Assembly (NCBI RefSeq): GCF_000344805.1
Contig: NC_020453.1
Coordinates: 6,481,001-6,545,000 of the forward strand
Origin: Bradyrhizobium oligotrophicum S58
GTDB lineage: Bacteria > Pseudomonadota > Alphaproteobacteria > Rhizobiales > Xanthobacteraceae
Reading direction: 5' to 3'
Length of the DNA stretch: 64,000 nucleotides
Shown: positions 43,092 to 50,373 of the stretch, piece by piece
Numbering within the stretch: the first letter of the stretch is position 1
Layout: the number at the start of each line of letters is the position of its first letter
Made by a program: the position numbers and the translations under genes
The notes under the pieces: generated by a model
Databases searched by the model: none
What the model saw: only the letters and a program-made list of their open reading frames with translations
Told to the model about the DNA's origin: nothing

Positions 43092-44018
43092 TCACTCCGG
43101 GGGCACCGCGCCCGTCCGACTCGTGATCAAACCATAATGCTCGATGCGGCGATGCCGGGCGAAGTCGAAGATCGTTTCCTTGCCGAACCTGGTCGCATCG
43201 AGGTCGCACGGCACCACCAGCACCTCGTCCCCTTCCGTCACCGCCTCAGCGACGATCTCGCCATCGGGATTGACGATCAGGCTACCGCCGAACAGCGCAT
43301 GCCCGTCCTCGACGCCGGCCTTGGCGACGGCCACAACCCAGCAGGAGTTCTGATAGGCGCCGGCCTGCACGGAAAGACGATTGTGAAACAGTCGCTGCGT
43401 GACGCCTTCGGCCGGCTTCTGCGCATTCACCGACGGCGTGTTGTAGCCGAGCACGACCATCTCGACGCCCTGCAGGCCCATCACGCGATAGGTCTCCGGC
43501 CAGCGGCGATCGTTGCAGATCGCCATGCCGATGATGCCGCCGAGATTGCGCCACACCGGAAAACCGAGATCGCCCGGCTCGAAATAGCGCTTTTCCAGAT
43601 GCTGATGGCTGCGCTCGGTATCGTATTCGACATGCCCGGGCAGATGCACCTTGCGGTACTTGCCGACGATATTGCCATCACGGTCGGTCATGATCGCCGT
43701 GTTGAAATGATGTCCATCCGGCGTGAGCTCGGCATAGCCAAAGTTCATCGCGATGCTGTGTTGCCTGGCCCGGTCGAACAGCGGCTGCACGGCCGCGTTC
43801 GGCATCGTCGTTTCGAACCAGGCGTCGACTTCCCTCTGATCCTCCATGTACCAGCGCGGAAAGAACGTCGTCAGCGCCAGCTCGGGATAGACGATGAGAT
43901 CGGCGCCCTTGCGCTTGGCCTCGTCGAGCAGCGCGATCATGCGCGCCACGACCGCCTCACGGCTGTCGGCCCGCTGAATCGGTCCCATCTGGGCGGCGGC
44001 AACGTTGATGACGCGCAT
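43092..44018 (-). CDS. Carbon-nitrogen hydrolase, N-carbamoyl-D-amino acid hydrolase-like
   Basis: Protein of 308 residues of the nitrilase superfamily. The catalytic triad is E46 (VYPELALTTFFPRW), K123 (YRKVHLPGH) and C168 (AICNDRRWPE). The TTFFPRW and LPGH contexts and the length match D-carbamoylases, which turn N-carbamoyl-D-amino acids into D-amino acids, CO2 and ammonia. GGAG lies 5 bases upstream of ATG 44018. It is downstream of the CodA-like gene with a hairpin repeat between. A close paralogue lies at 56137-57087. Confidence 0.9.
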   Translation of the reverse strand: MRVINVAAAQMGPIQRADSREAVVARMIALLDEAKRKGADLIVYPELALTTFFPRWYMEDQREVDAWFETTMPNAAVQPLFDRARQHSIAMNFGYAELTPDGHHFNTAIMTDRDGNIVGKYRKVHLPGHVEYDTERSHQHLEKRYFEPGDLGFPVWRNLGGIIGMAICNDRRWPETYRVMGLQGVEMVVLGYNTPSVNAQKPAEGVTQRLFHNRLSVQAGAYQNSCWVVAVAKAGVEDGHALFGGSLIVNPDGEIVAEAVTEGDEVLVVPCDLDATRFGKETIFDFARHRRIEHYGLITSRTGAVPPE

Positions 44019-44043
44019 GATTGATCTCCGATTTAAGTTCCAC

Positions 44044-44118
44044 CGTCATTGCGAGCGAAGCGAAGCAATCCAGGGCCGCGCAAGAACTCTGGATTGCTTC
44101 GCTTCGCTCGCAATGACG
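44044..44118. repeat. Palindromic intergenic repeat, family B copy 1
   Basis: A perfect 30-bp inverted repeat (44044-44073 with 44089-44118) and a 15-base loop. The arm begins CGTCATTGCGAGCGAAGCG. It lies between the CodA-like gene and the downstream amidase gene, where it could stabilise or weaken the joint message. A less perfect copy is at 48165-48245. Confidence 0.9.
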
Positions 44119-44153
44119 CGTGTTGAAACACCTTCATTCGATGACCGCCTTCG

Positions 44154-45383
44154 TCACACCGGCCGATGCAGCACCGGCCGGGTGCGCGAGAACGACGGGC
44201 GGCCGCGCTTGAGGCCCCACAACGGCTGCGCCAGGGTCGCGATCGCCTCGGTCGGACTGCGCGCATCGATGCAGACGAGATCGGCCGGTACACCGACCTT
44301 GATGCCGTAATCACGAAGCCGCATCAGCTTCGCCGCATCGTGCGTGACCATGTCGAGGCAGCCGGCGAGATGATCACCCCGCGAGACGTGGCAGACATTG
44401 GCATAGAGGTTGGCCATCCGGATCAGCGAGCCGTCGCCATACGGCGTGAACGGGTTGAGCACGTTGTTGGTCGAGATCGAGCAGGTGACGCCCGCGGCGC
44501 GCAGCGGCTCCAGCGGCACCACGCCGCGCGGGATCGCACGATCCTGCCGGCGCCCCATCAGATGCAGGTCGGTCGAGGGCAGCACGGTGACCGCGACCCC
44601 GGCATTGGCGAGCTGTCCGGCGATCGCATTGAAGCGGTCAGGCGGTAGCAGTGACAGCTGCGTGACATGGCCGACCGCGACGCGGCCGCCCCAGCCATAC
44701 TCCTCGGTCTTGCGGCAGACATATTCGATCTGCATGTGATCGAGCGTCTCGGCGAGATCGAGATGCATGTCGATATCGACATCGAACTCGCGCGCGATCG
44801 CGAAGATGCGATCGATCTGCGCCGGCGGATCGGTGTCGAAATAGGGCGCGGCACCGATGGTGCGCGCGCCCCGGCGCAGGCCTTCGATCAGCAGTTCCTC
44901 GGTCCCGGGATAATTGGTGAGACCTTCCTGCGGAAACACGCAGATCTCGAGATCGAGTGCCCAGGCATAGTCGCGCGCGAGCTGCTGGATCGCTTCGAAG
45001 CCAATGAAGCCGATGCCGGGATCGAGCTCGACATGCGTGCGCATGCGCATCGTGCCGTGGCTGACGCAGCGCTCCACGGTCTGCTTCGCCCTGGTGTAGA
45101 CGTCGTCCGCCGTGAAGTTGCACTTCGCCGCTGCCGTCTCGCGGACGGCTTCAGCGACCGTCCCTTCCCTGATGGTGCAGCGATCGAGGATGCAGGTCTT
45201 GTCGAGATGGATATGGGTCTCGATCAGGCCGGGGACGAGCAAGCAATGTTCGGCGTCACGCTCCTCGCCTTCCGCCCGCAACGAAGATTCGATTGCGACG
45301 ATCGAGCCGTTGGCGATGCCGATATCGGCGCGCCGCAGCTCGCTTTGCTGCGCCAGCACCGCGTTGCGTATGATCAGGTCCAT
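44154..45383 (-). CDS. Cytosine deaminase-like amidohydrolase with altered active site
   Basis: Protein of 409 residues, alignable over most of its length with E. coli CodA (ETHIHLDKTC, RTHVELDPG, FPQEGLTNYPGTEELL). Metal histidines are present at H57, H59, H207 and H239. However, the CodA catalytic Glu (HCDE) is HLDL here (L210), and the HDD pair containing the metal-bound Asp is NN (N306, N307). So deamination by the CodA mechanism is doubtful; hydrolysis of another amide, or a lost activity, is possible. It heads a short minus operon with the amidase at 43092, behind a consensus sigma-54 promoter. Confidence 0.82.
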   Translation of the reverse strand: MDLIIRNAVLAQQSELRRADIGIANGSIVAIESSLRAEGEERDAEHCLLVPGLIETHIHLDKTCILDRCTIREGTVAEAVRETAAAKCNFTADDVYTRAKQTVERCVSHGTMRMRTHVELDPGIGFIGFEAIQQLARDYAWALDLEICVFPQEGLTNYPGTEELLIEGLRRGARTIGAAPYFDTDPPAQIDRIFAIAREFDVDIDMHLDLAETLDHMQIEYVCRKTEEYGWGGRVAVGHVTQLSLLPPDRFNAIAGQLANAGVAVTVLPSTDLHLMGRRQDRAIPRGVVPLEPLRAAGVTCSISTNNVLNPFTPYGDGSLIRMANLYANVCHVSRGDHLAGCLDMVTHDAAKLMRLRDYGIKVGVPADLVCIDARSPTEAIATLAQPLWGLKRGRPSFSRTRPVLHRPV

Positions 45384-45442
45384 GCCGTCTTCGCCGCCGA
45401 GGAGTCCATCCGGGCGCCAAGCTGGCGGCCCGGCGGCAAAAA

Positions 45443-45458
45443 GGCAAGCGCCGTGCCA
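45443..45458 (-). promoter_or_regulatory. Sigma-54 (-24/-12) promoter of the CodA-like gene
   Basis: On the minus strand TGGCACGGCGCTTGCC matches TGGCACG-N4-TTGC without mismatch. Start of transcription is expected near 45432, about 49 bases before ATG 45383. It shares the 258-base divergent gap with the urc1 promoter. Confidence 0.78.
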
Positions 45459-45534
45459 GAGCCGGACGCTGCGTCGCAAAGCCGGCGCGTGCCAGACACT
45501 GTTCGTTTACAAATAGACGATGGTCCGGAACCAC

Positions 45535-45562
45535 TTGTTTGGCGGGGAAAAACTGCTATATT
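45535..45562 (+). promoter_or_regulatory. Predicted sigma-70-type promoter of the urc operon
   Basis: TTGTTT (45535-45540) and TATATT (45557-45562) are 16 bases apart. The expected start is at about 45568-45570, on top of the ATG of a 25-codon leader ORF, so the leader message may lack a 5' untranslated part. Confidence 0.5.
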
Positions 45563-45567
45563 GGTTT

Positions 45568-45645
45568 ATGGAAAACGTGAACGCGTTCTGCTCAGGCCCG
45601 TCGTCAAGGCGGGCCGTTGCCGTTTTGGGGGTCGCTGTCCGATGA
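45568..45645 (+). CDS. Possible 25-residue leader peptide overlapping urc1
   Basis: An ATG at 45568 opens a 25-codon frame (MENVNAFCSGPSSRRAVAVL...) whose TGA overlaps the urc1 start as ATGA. Inside it lies the hairpin GGCCCG/CGGGCC (45595-45615), followed 7 bases later by TTTT, similar to an attenuator. No ribosome site precedes it, but the predicted transcript start coincides with the ATG. It may couple or gate translation of urc1. It could equally be chance. Confidence 0.35.
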   Translation: MENVNAFCSGPSSRRAVAVLGVAVR

Positions 45646-46898
45646 CTCGCTCCAACCGTACGGATCACATCCGCCTGACCTCCCACCCGGTGCCAGGCGC
45701 CAAGCATAATTTCCCGCTCCAATGGGGCGCGGAGAACGCGCGCGAGCGCGGCCCGATCATCGGCACGGTGTCGCGTCCGCAGGACCGAAACGTGATCGGC
45801 AGCCATGGCGGCTCCTACACGGTCTATCGCGCGCTCGCGGTATCATCGGGCGCGCTCGATCCGATCCGCCGCCCCGATCTCACCAACACCCATCCCGCCG
45901 CCACCATAGGCCCGTTCGGGCAATGGCGCGACCCGGCCAAGATCGTCGCGCTCGATCCCTGGGGCCATCTGGTGGCGGAGAATTTCGGCGGCGAGATCGC
46001 GGAAGGCATCGACATCCGGCCGACCATCGCGGTGACCAAGGCGCGGATCGAGCTGCCGGAGCTGCATGCGGCGCTCGCCGCCAGGCGCCTGGTTCATGAC
46101 GGCGACGTCGTGCATGCCAATGGCAGCGTATCGGTGGTCAAGATCGCGATCGACCCGGTTTGGTACCTGCCCGGCGTCGCCGCGCGCTTCGGCACCAGCG
46201 AGACCAATCTGCGCCGCGGCCTGTTCGAGCAGACCGGCGGCATGTATCCGGAGCTGGTGACGCGGCCGGACCTGCAGGTCTTCCTGCCGCCGATCGGCGG
46301 CACCACGGTCTATCTGTTCGGCGACGTCACCAAGCTGAATGACGCGAGAACGAAGATCACGTGTCGCGTGCATGACGAGTGCAACGGCTCCGACGTGTTC
46401 GGCTCCGACATCTGCACCTGCCGTCCCTATCTGATCCACGGCATCGAGGAATGCGTTGCCGCGGGGCAGAACGGCGGCCTCGGCATCATCGTCTACAACC
46501 GCAAGGAAGGCCGCGCACTCGGCGAAGTCACGAAGTTCCTGGTCTACAACGCACGCAAGCGCCAGGAGGATGGCGATGCCGCGGCCGCCTATTTCGAGCG
46601 CACCGAATGCGTCGCCGGCGTGCAGGATGCACGCTTCCAGCAACTGATGCCCGACGTCATTCATTGGCTCGGCATCACGCGCATCGATCGCTTCATCTCG
46701 ATGAGCGACATGAAGCATGATGCGCTGGTCGGGCAAGGCGTCGACATCGTCGAGCGCGTGCCGATCCCGGACGAGTTGATCCCGGCCGACGCCCATGTCG
46801 AGATGGCCGCGAAGAAGGCCGCCGGCTATTTCTCGCTGGAGCCGCAGAAGCCGCAAGAGCTCGGCGACACCGTCGGCCGCCCGCTCGAGAAGTACTGA
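45642..46898 (+). CDS. urc1: Uracil-catabolism protein URC1 (GTP cyclohydrolase II-like)
   Basis: Protein of 418 residues. The C-terminal half (about 225-390) is a RibA-type fold with the three zinc cysteines C247, C258 and C260 (HDECNGSDVFGSDICTC) and YNRKEGRALGEVTK in place of the RQEGRGIGL loop. The N-terminal 220 residues are not in riboflavin-pathway RibA but are typical of the URC1 branch, known from the second pyrimidine-degradation pathway of yeasts and some bacteria. The following URC4 and uracil phosphoribosyltransferase genes fix the assignment. It likely attacks a uracil-ribotide derivative rather than GTP. Confidence 0.88.
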   Translation: MTRSNRTDHIRLTSHPVPGAKHNFPLQWGAENARERGPIIGTVSRPQDRNVIGSHGGSYTVYRALAVSSGALDPIRRPDLTNTHPAATIGPFGQWRDPAKIVALDPWGHLVAENFGGEIAEGIDIRPTIAVTKARIELPELHAALAARRLVHDGDVVHANGSVSVVKIAIDPVWYLPGVAARFGTSETNLRRGLFEQTGGMYPELVTRPDLQVFLPPIGGTTVYLFGDVTKLNDARTKITCRVHDECNGSDVFGSDICTCRPYLIHGIEECVAAGQNGGLGIIVYNRKEGRALGEVTKFLVYNARKRQEDGDAAAAYFERTECVAGVQDARFQQLMPDVIHWLGITRIDRFISMSDMKHDALVGQGVDIVERVPIPDELIPADAHVEMAAKKAAGYFSLEPQKPQELGDTVGRPLEKY

Positions 46899-46909
46899 GC
46901 GCCGGGATC

Positions 46910-48133
46910 ATGGACGACGTCGCCTATCTCCTCTCGGCCCGCGCGGTGCGCGAGCGCGCGCATCAGATGCTTGCGCTCGGCCTCGAAGACAGGCTGCCGC
47001 ATTTTCGCATCGAGCTCGCGAAGCTCGATGCGGTCGCCGAGCTCGTGCTCGATGTGACAAACAAGGCCTATCCTGATGGCCGGGTGCCGTTCCATTCGCG
47101 TTGGCGGCACTTCGTGGTTGGTGGCGCCGATCGCTGGGATGCCATCGCCGCCAAGGTGGAGTGGCCGAATGCGGCGACGCGTGCGCGCGCCGATTTCGAT
47201 CTCGCCATCACCAGCGTGCTGCTCGATGCCGGCGCCGGTGCGGCCTGGCGCTATCATGACGCAGTGACCGGGGCGCGCATCGGCCGCTCCGAGGGGCTGG
47301 CGCTGGCGAGCCTCGATATGTTCGCGAGGGGCGCGCTCTCGGTCGATCCGAACGACCCGCTGCGGGCCGATGCGGCCAGACTGCAGCGGCTCACCGTCGC
47401 CGATCTCGAACGCGGTTTCCAGGTCGGCGCCGACAATCCGCTGGTCGGACTGGAAGGCCGTGTCGCGCTGCTGCGCCGGCTTGGCGAGGTCGCGGCCGCA
47501 AAGCCGGACATCTTCGGCGTGCAGAATGGCCCGCGCCCCGGCGGTCTGTTCGATCAGCTCGCGGCCGGGGCGACGGACGGTCACATCGAAGCCGCCGAGA
47601 TCTTGCAGCAGGTGCTGCTGCAGCTCGGCCCGATCTGGCCGTCACGCCTGACCTTGGACGGCACCGCTCTCGGCGATTGCTGGCGCCATCCGTCACTCGT
47701 GACCGGGGACGCGACCACTGGTCTCGTCCCGCTGCACAAGCTGTCGCAATGGCTGAGCTATTCGCTGATCGAACCACTGCAGCGCGCTGGTCTCGTTGTC
47801 GACGAGATCGACGGCCTTACGGGCCTCGCCGAATACCGCAATGGCGGTCTGTTCGTCGACGGCGGCGTGCTGAGCTTGCGCGACCCCGCCGATGCTGAAC
47901 GTGCGCATGCGGTGGACTCGCCGCTGGTGGTGGAATGGCGCGCGCTGACGGTTGCCCTGCTCGACCGCCTCGCCGCGCTGATCCGCCAGCGCACCGGCCA
48001 GACCGCCGAGCAACTGCCGCTGGCACGGATCCTCGAAGGCGGCAGCTGGGCGGCCGGCCGCAAGCTCGCCTTCGCCCGCCGTCCGGACGGCTCGCCGCCG
48101 CTGAAGGTGATCAGCGACGGCACGGTGTTTTAA
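46910..48133 (+). CDS. urc4: Uracil-catabolism protein URC4 (URC4/Urg3, DUF1688)
   Basis: Protein of 407 residues recognised as the URC4/Urg3 family (DUF1688): YPDGRVPFHSRWRHF, GRSEGLALASLDMF, PLHKLSQWLSYSLIEPLQ and YRNGGLFVDGGVL are family blocks as I recall them. The biochemical reaction is not established; genetically it is needed to degrade uracil in the URC pathway. It starts 11 bases after urc1. No signal peptide or membrane segment is apparent. Confidence 0.9.
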   Translation: MDDVAYLLSARAVRERAHQMLALGLEDRLPHFRIELAKLDAVAELVLDVTNKAYPDGRVPFHSRWRHFVVGGADRWDAIAAKVEWPNAATRARADFDLAITSVLLDAGAGAAWRYHDAVTGARIGRSEGLALASLDMFARGALSVDPNDPLRADAARLQRLTVADLERGFQVGADNPLVGLEGRVALLRRLGEVAAAKPDIFGVQNGPRPGGLFDQLAAGATDGHIEAAEILQQVLLQLGPIWPSRLTLDGTALGDCWRHPSLVTGDATTGLVPLHKLSQWLSYSLIEPLQRAGLVVDEIDGLTGLAEYRNGGLFVDGGVLSLRDPADAERAHAVDSPLVVEWRALTVALLDRLAALIRQRTGQTAEQLPLARILEGGSWAAGRKLAFARRPDGSPPLKVISDGTVF

Positions 48134-48140
48134 GGGGTTT

Positions 48141-48165
48141 GGAGCAAGCTCGCGGACCTTGCTCC
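48141..48165 (+). terminator. Hairpin just after urc4
   Basis: GGAGCAAG (48141-48148) pairs with CTTGCTCC (48158-48165), an 8-bp stem with a 9-base loop, 8 bases past the urc4 stop. There is no T-run, and a second, larger palindromic repeat begins at its last base. It may reduce read-through into the uracil phosphoribosyltransferase gene. Confidence 0.45.
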
Positions 48166-48245
48166 GTCGTTGCGAGCGCAGCGAAGCAATCCAGGGCCAA
48201 ACAGGAAGCCTGGATTGCTTCGTCGCTTCTCTCCTCGCAATGACG
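48165..48245. repeat. Palindromic intergenic repeat, family B copy 2
   Basis: Arms CGTCGTTGCGAGCGCAGCG... (from 48165) and ...CTCGCAATGACG (to 48245) resemble the 44044 copy, but the right arm carries a small insertion (CGTCGCTTCTCTCCTCGC). This gives an imperfect stem. Confidence 0.8.
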
Positions 48246-48261
48246 AAGCTGATCAGTTGCA

Positions 48262-48351
48262 CGTAGGATGGGCAAAGCGCAGCGTGCCCACCCTTCCGAG
48301 CTGAGCTAAAATCGCGGTGGGCACGGCGCTTCGCGCCTTTGCCACCTCACG
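48262..48351. repeat. Palindromic intergenic repeat, family A copy 2
   Basis: CGTAGGATGGGCA...GCGTGCCCACC on the left and GGTGGGCACGGC...GCCACCTCAC on the right resemble the element at 1758-1876. It ends directly before the ribosome site of the uracil phosphoribosyltransferase gene, so the two repeats B and A together fill the urc4-upp gap. Confidence 0.7.
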
Positions 48352-48363
48352 GAGATGAAAGCC

Positions 48364-48993
48364 ATGGAAGGCGTCACGGTCGTTGATCATCCGCTGGTGC
48401 AGCACAAGCTGACCCTGATCCGCGACAAGTCGATCTCGACCAAATCGTTCCGCGAGCTGCTGAAGGAGATCGGCATGCTCCTGTGCTACGAGGTCACCCG
48501 CGACCTGCCGCTGACGGAGGTCGAGGTCGAGACGCCGCTGGCGCGAATGCAGTCGGCCAAGATCGCCGGCAAGAAGCTGGTGTTCGTGCCGGTGCTGCGC
48601 GCCGGCGTCACCTTCGTCGACGGCATGCTCGACCTCGTGCCGACCGCCCGCGTCGCCCATATCGGGCTCTACCGCGAGCCGCAGACGTTCACGGCGGTCG
48701 AGTACTTCTTCAAGGCGCCTTCCGATCTGCACGAGCGCCTCGCTGTGGTCGTCACGCCGGTGCTGGCGACCGGCAACAGCGCGGTGGCCGCGGTCGACCG
48801 GCTCAAGGAGCGCGGCGCCAAGGACATTCGCATGGTGTGCATGATTGCGGCCCCCGAAGGCGTCGAGCGCGTGCGCGGCCTGCATCCTGATGTCACCATG
48901 TGGACGGCTGCGATCGACGAGGGTCTCGACGACGACGCCTTCATCGTCCCCGGCCTCGGCGACGCCGGCGACCGCGCCTACGGCACGCGGTAG
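48364..48993 (+). CDS. upp: Uracil phosphoribosyltransferase (URC6-like)
   Basis: Protein of 209 residues ([23 protein letters not shown]), collinear with E. coli Upp. The uracil-binding end [17 protein letters not shown] is intact. The PRPP loop is [13 protein letters not shown], with T131 where the family has Asp (DPMLATGGS), and the REPQTFTA stretch replaces RNEETLEP. It makes UMP from uracil and PRPP, or in the URC pathway provides the ribotide for URC1/URC4. ATG 48364 is preferred over 48355 because GGAG stands 8 bases upstream. Confidence 0.9.
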   Translation: MEGVTVVDHPLVQHKLTLIRDKSISTKSFRELLKEIGMLLCYEVTRDLPLTEVEVETPLARMQSAKIAGKKLVFVPVLRAGVTFVDGMLDLVPTARVAHIGLYREPQTFTAVEYFFKAPSDLHERLAVVVTPVLATGNSAVAAVDRLKERGAKDIRMVCMIAAPEGVERVRGLHPDVTMWTAAIDEGLDDDAFIVPGLGDAGDRAYGTR

Positions 48994-48999
48994 CTGCAG

Positions 49000-50373
49000 T
49001 CAGCCGGCAAAAGCCGCCTGCGCCTCCGGCAGCGCCCAGATCTTTTCGATCGCGGCGGCACCTGCCGCGGTGATCGCAGCCTCGTCACCGTGAAGATAGC
49101 GGCCGTCGTGAATCAGCAGCCGGCCGTCGACCATCACTTGGTCGATATTGGCGCGGTTGGCGAGCGCGATCAGGCCGCGGCGCGGATCGTGCAGCGGCTG
49201 GAGATGCGGATGGGTCATGTCGACGACCGTCAGGTCGGCAGTCGCGCCCTGCTCTATCACGCCGAGATCGGGCCGCTTGATCATCGCGGCGGCGGTCGCA
49301 GTGACCGCGTCGATCAGCTCCGGCGCGCTCGCCGTCTCGGCATTTCCCGAAGCAATCTTGGAGATCATCGACGCCGCGTTGAGCTCGCCGAGCAGGTCCA
49401 TGTTGTAGCCGTCGGTGCCCACGGCGGTGCGCACGCCGTGCGCGGCGAAGCGGCCGAAGGCGGCGGTGACGCCGGCGCGGGCGAAGACGCGCGGGCAGTT
49501 CAGCACGCCGGCGCCGCGCGCCGCCATCAGCTTCAGGTCCGCATCGGTCGAGGCATGGCAGTGCGCCGCCAGCAGATCGGGGCCGAGCAGGCCGAGCCAG
49601 TCGAGATATTCGGCCGGCGTGCGGCCGCCATAGCGCTGCGCGATGGTCGCCACCTCGCCCGCGCTCTGCGCCATGTGGGTGGTGATGGGAACGTCCAGCT
49701 CGCGGGCACGCGCGGCGGTGGCGCGTAACAGATCAGGCCCGCAGGTGTCGGTCGCATGCGGGCTCATCGCGAGGCGAATGCGGCCATCGCCCTGCCCGTG
49801 CCAGCGCTGGTAGAGCGCGTTCCAGATCGCCAAGTCGGCCTCGCCGTCATCGCCGGCATAGTGCACGACGCCATCGGCGTCGGCCTTGGCGTCCGATGTC
49901 GAGAACAGATAGGGCGCGCCGTAGAAGCGCAGGCCCATCTCGCAGGCGGCATCGAACAGCTCCGGAATGGCGCTGCGGAACGGCTCCATCACCGTGGTCG
50001 CACCACCCTTCAGCAGTTGCAGCACGCCCATGCGGCCGATCGCCAGCCGCTCCTCCGACGTCAGGATCGCAGCGCCGCGCTTGGAGAGCGGCAGCAGCAC
50101 AGTGTAGACGATGCTCTTGTTGTTGCGCCGGCCGTTGCCGTCCTCCGTCAAGGTGCGCGCGATCGCCTCGCTGAAAATGTGGTTGTGCAGATTCAGCAGG
50201 CCCGGCAGCACGAAGCGGCCGGGGTGGTCGAACACCTCGTCCGCCGCCGGCCTGTCGGGCGTGATCGCCGCGATGCGCGTGCCCTCCACCAGCACCCAAT
50301 GGTCGCGCAGCACATGCTGCGCGCCGTCCTTGCGCGTCAGCACGTAGCTGCCGAAGATCGCCGTCGTGCTCAT
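49000..50373 (-). CDS. Amidohydrolase, ATZ/TRZ-guanine deaminase superfamily
   Basis: Protein of 457 residues. Metal-site motifs are H63-x-H65 (NLHNHIFSEA), H233 (THMAQSAGE), H271/H273 (AAHCHAST) and D321 (VGTDGYNMD). The Glu usual in the HxxE step is Gln (Q236), so classic deamination is uncertain. The ligand may be a purine, triazine or other N-heterocycle. It is last in an eight-gene amide/amino-acid uptake operon, overlapping the orphan binding-protein gene by ATGA. Its stop is only 6 bases from the convergent upp stop. Confidence 0.84.
   Translation of the reverse strand: MSTTAIFGSYVLTRKDGAQHVLRDHWVLVEGTRIAAITPDRPAADEVFDHPGRFVLPGLLNLHNHIFSEAIARTLTEDGNGRRNNKSIVYTVLLPLSKRGAAILTSEERLAIGRMGVLQLLKGGATTVMEPFRSAIPELFDAACEMGLRFYGAPYLFSTSDAKADADGVVHYAGDDGEADLAIWNALYQRWHGQGDGRIRLAMSPHATDTCGPDLLRATAARARELDVPITTHMAQSAGEVATIAQRYGGRTPAEYLDWLGLLGPDLLAAHCHASTDADLKLMAARGAGVLNCPRVFARAGVTAAFGRFAAHGVRTAVGTDGYNMDLLGELNAASMISKIASGNAETASAPELIDAVTATAAAMIKRPDLGVIEQGATADLTVVDMTHPHLQPLHDPRRGLIALANRANIDQVMVDGRLLIHDGRYLHGDEAAITAAGAAAIEKIWALPEAQAAFAG

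Noticed and set aside
44154..45383. Plain annotation as cytosine deaminase codA
   Set aside because: Catalytic Glu and Asp of CodA are not conserved, so the name would overstate what the sequence shows.
45470..45492. Second sigma-54-like match TGGCACGCGCCGGCTTTGC on the minus strand upstream of the CodA-like gene
   Set aside because: The GC pair is four bases too far from the GG pair for a -24/-12 promoter.
44667..46898. Extended URC1 of 743 residues
   Set aside because: The added N-terminus is antisense to the CodA-like gene and of shadow composition. The true start is ATG 45642.
48316..48335. Sigma-54-like GGGCACGGCGCTTCGC before upp
   Set aside because: The essential GC at -12 is CG here, and the match is part of the family A repeat.
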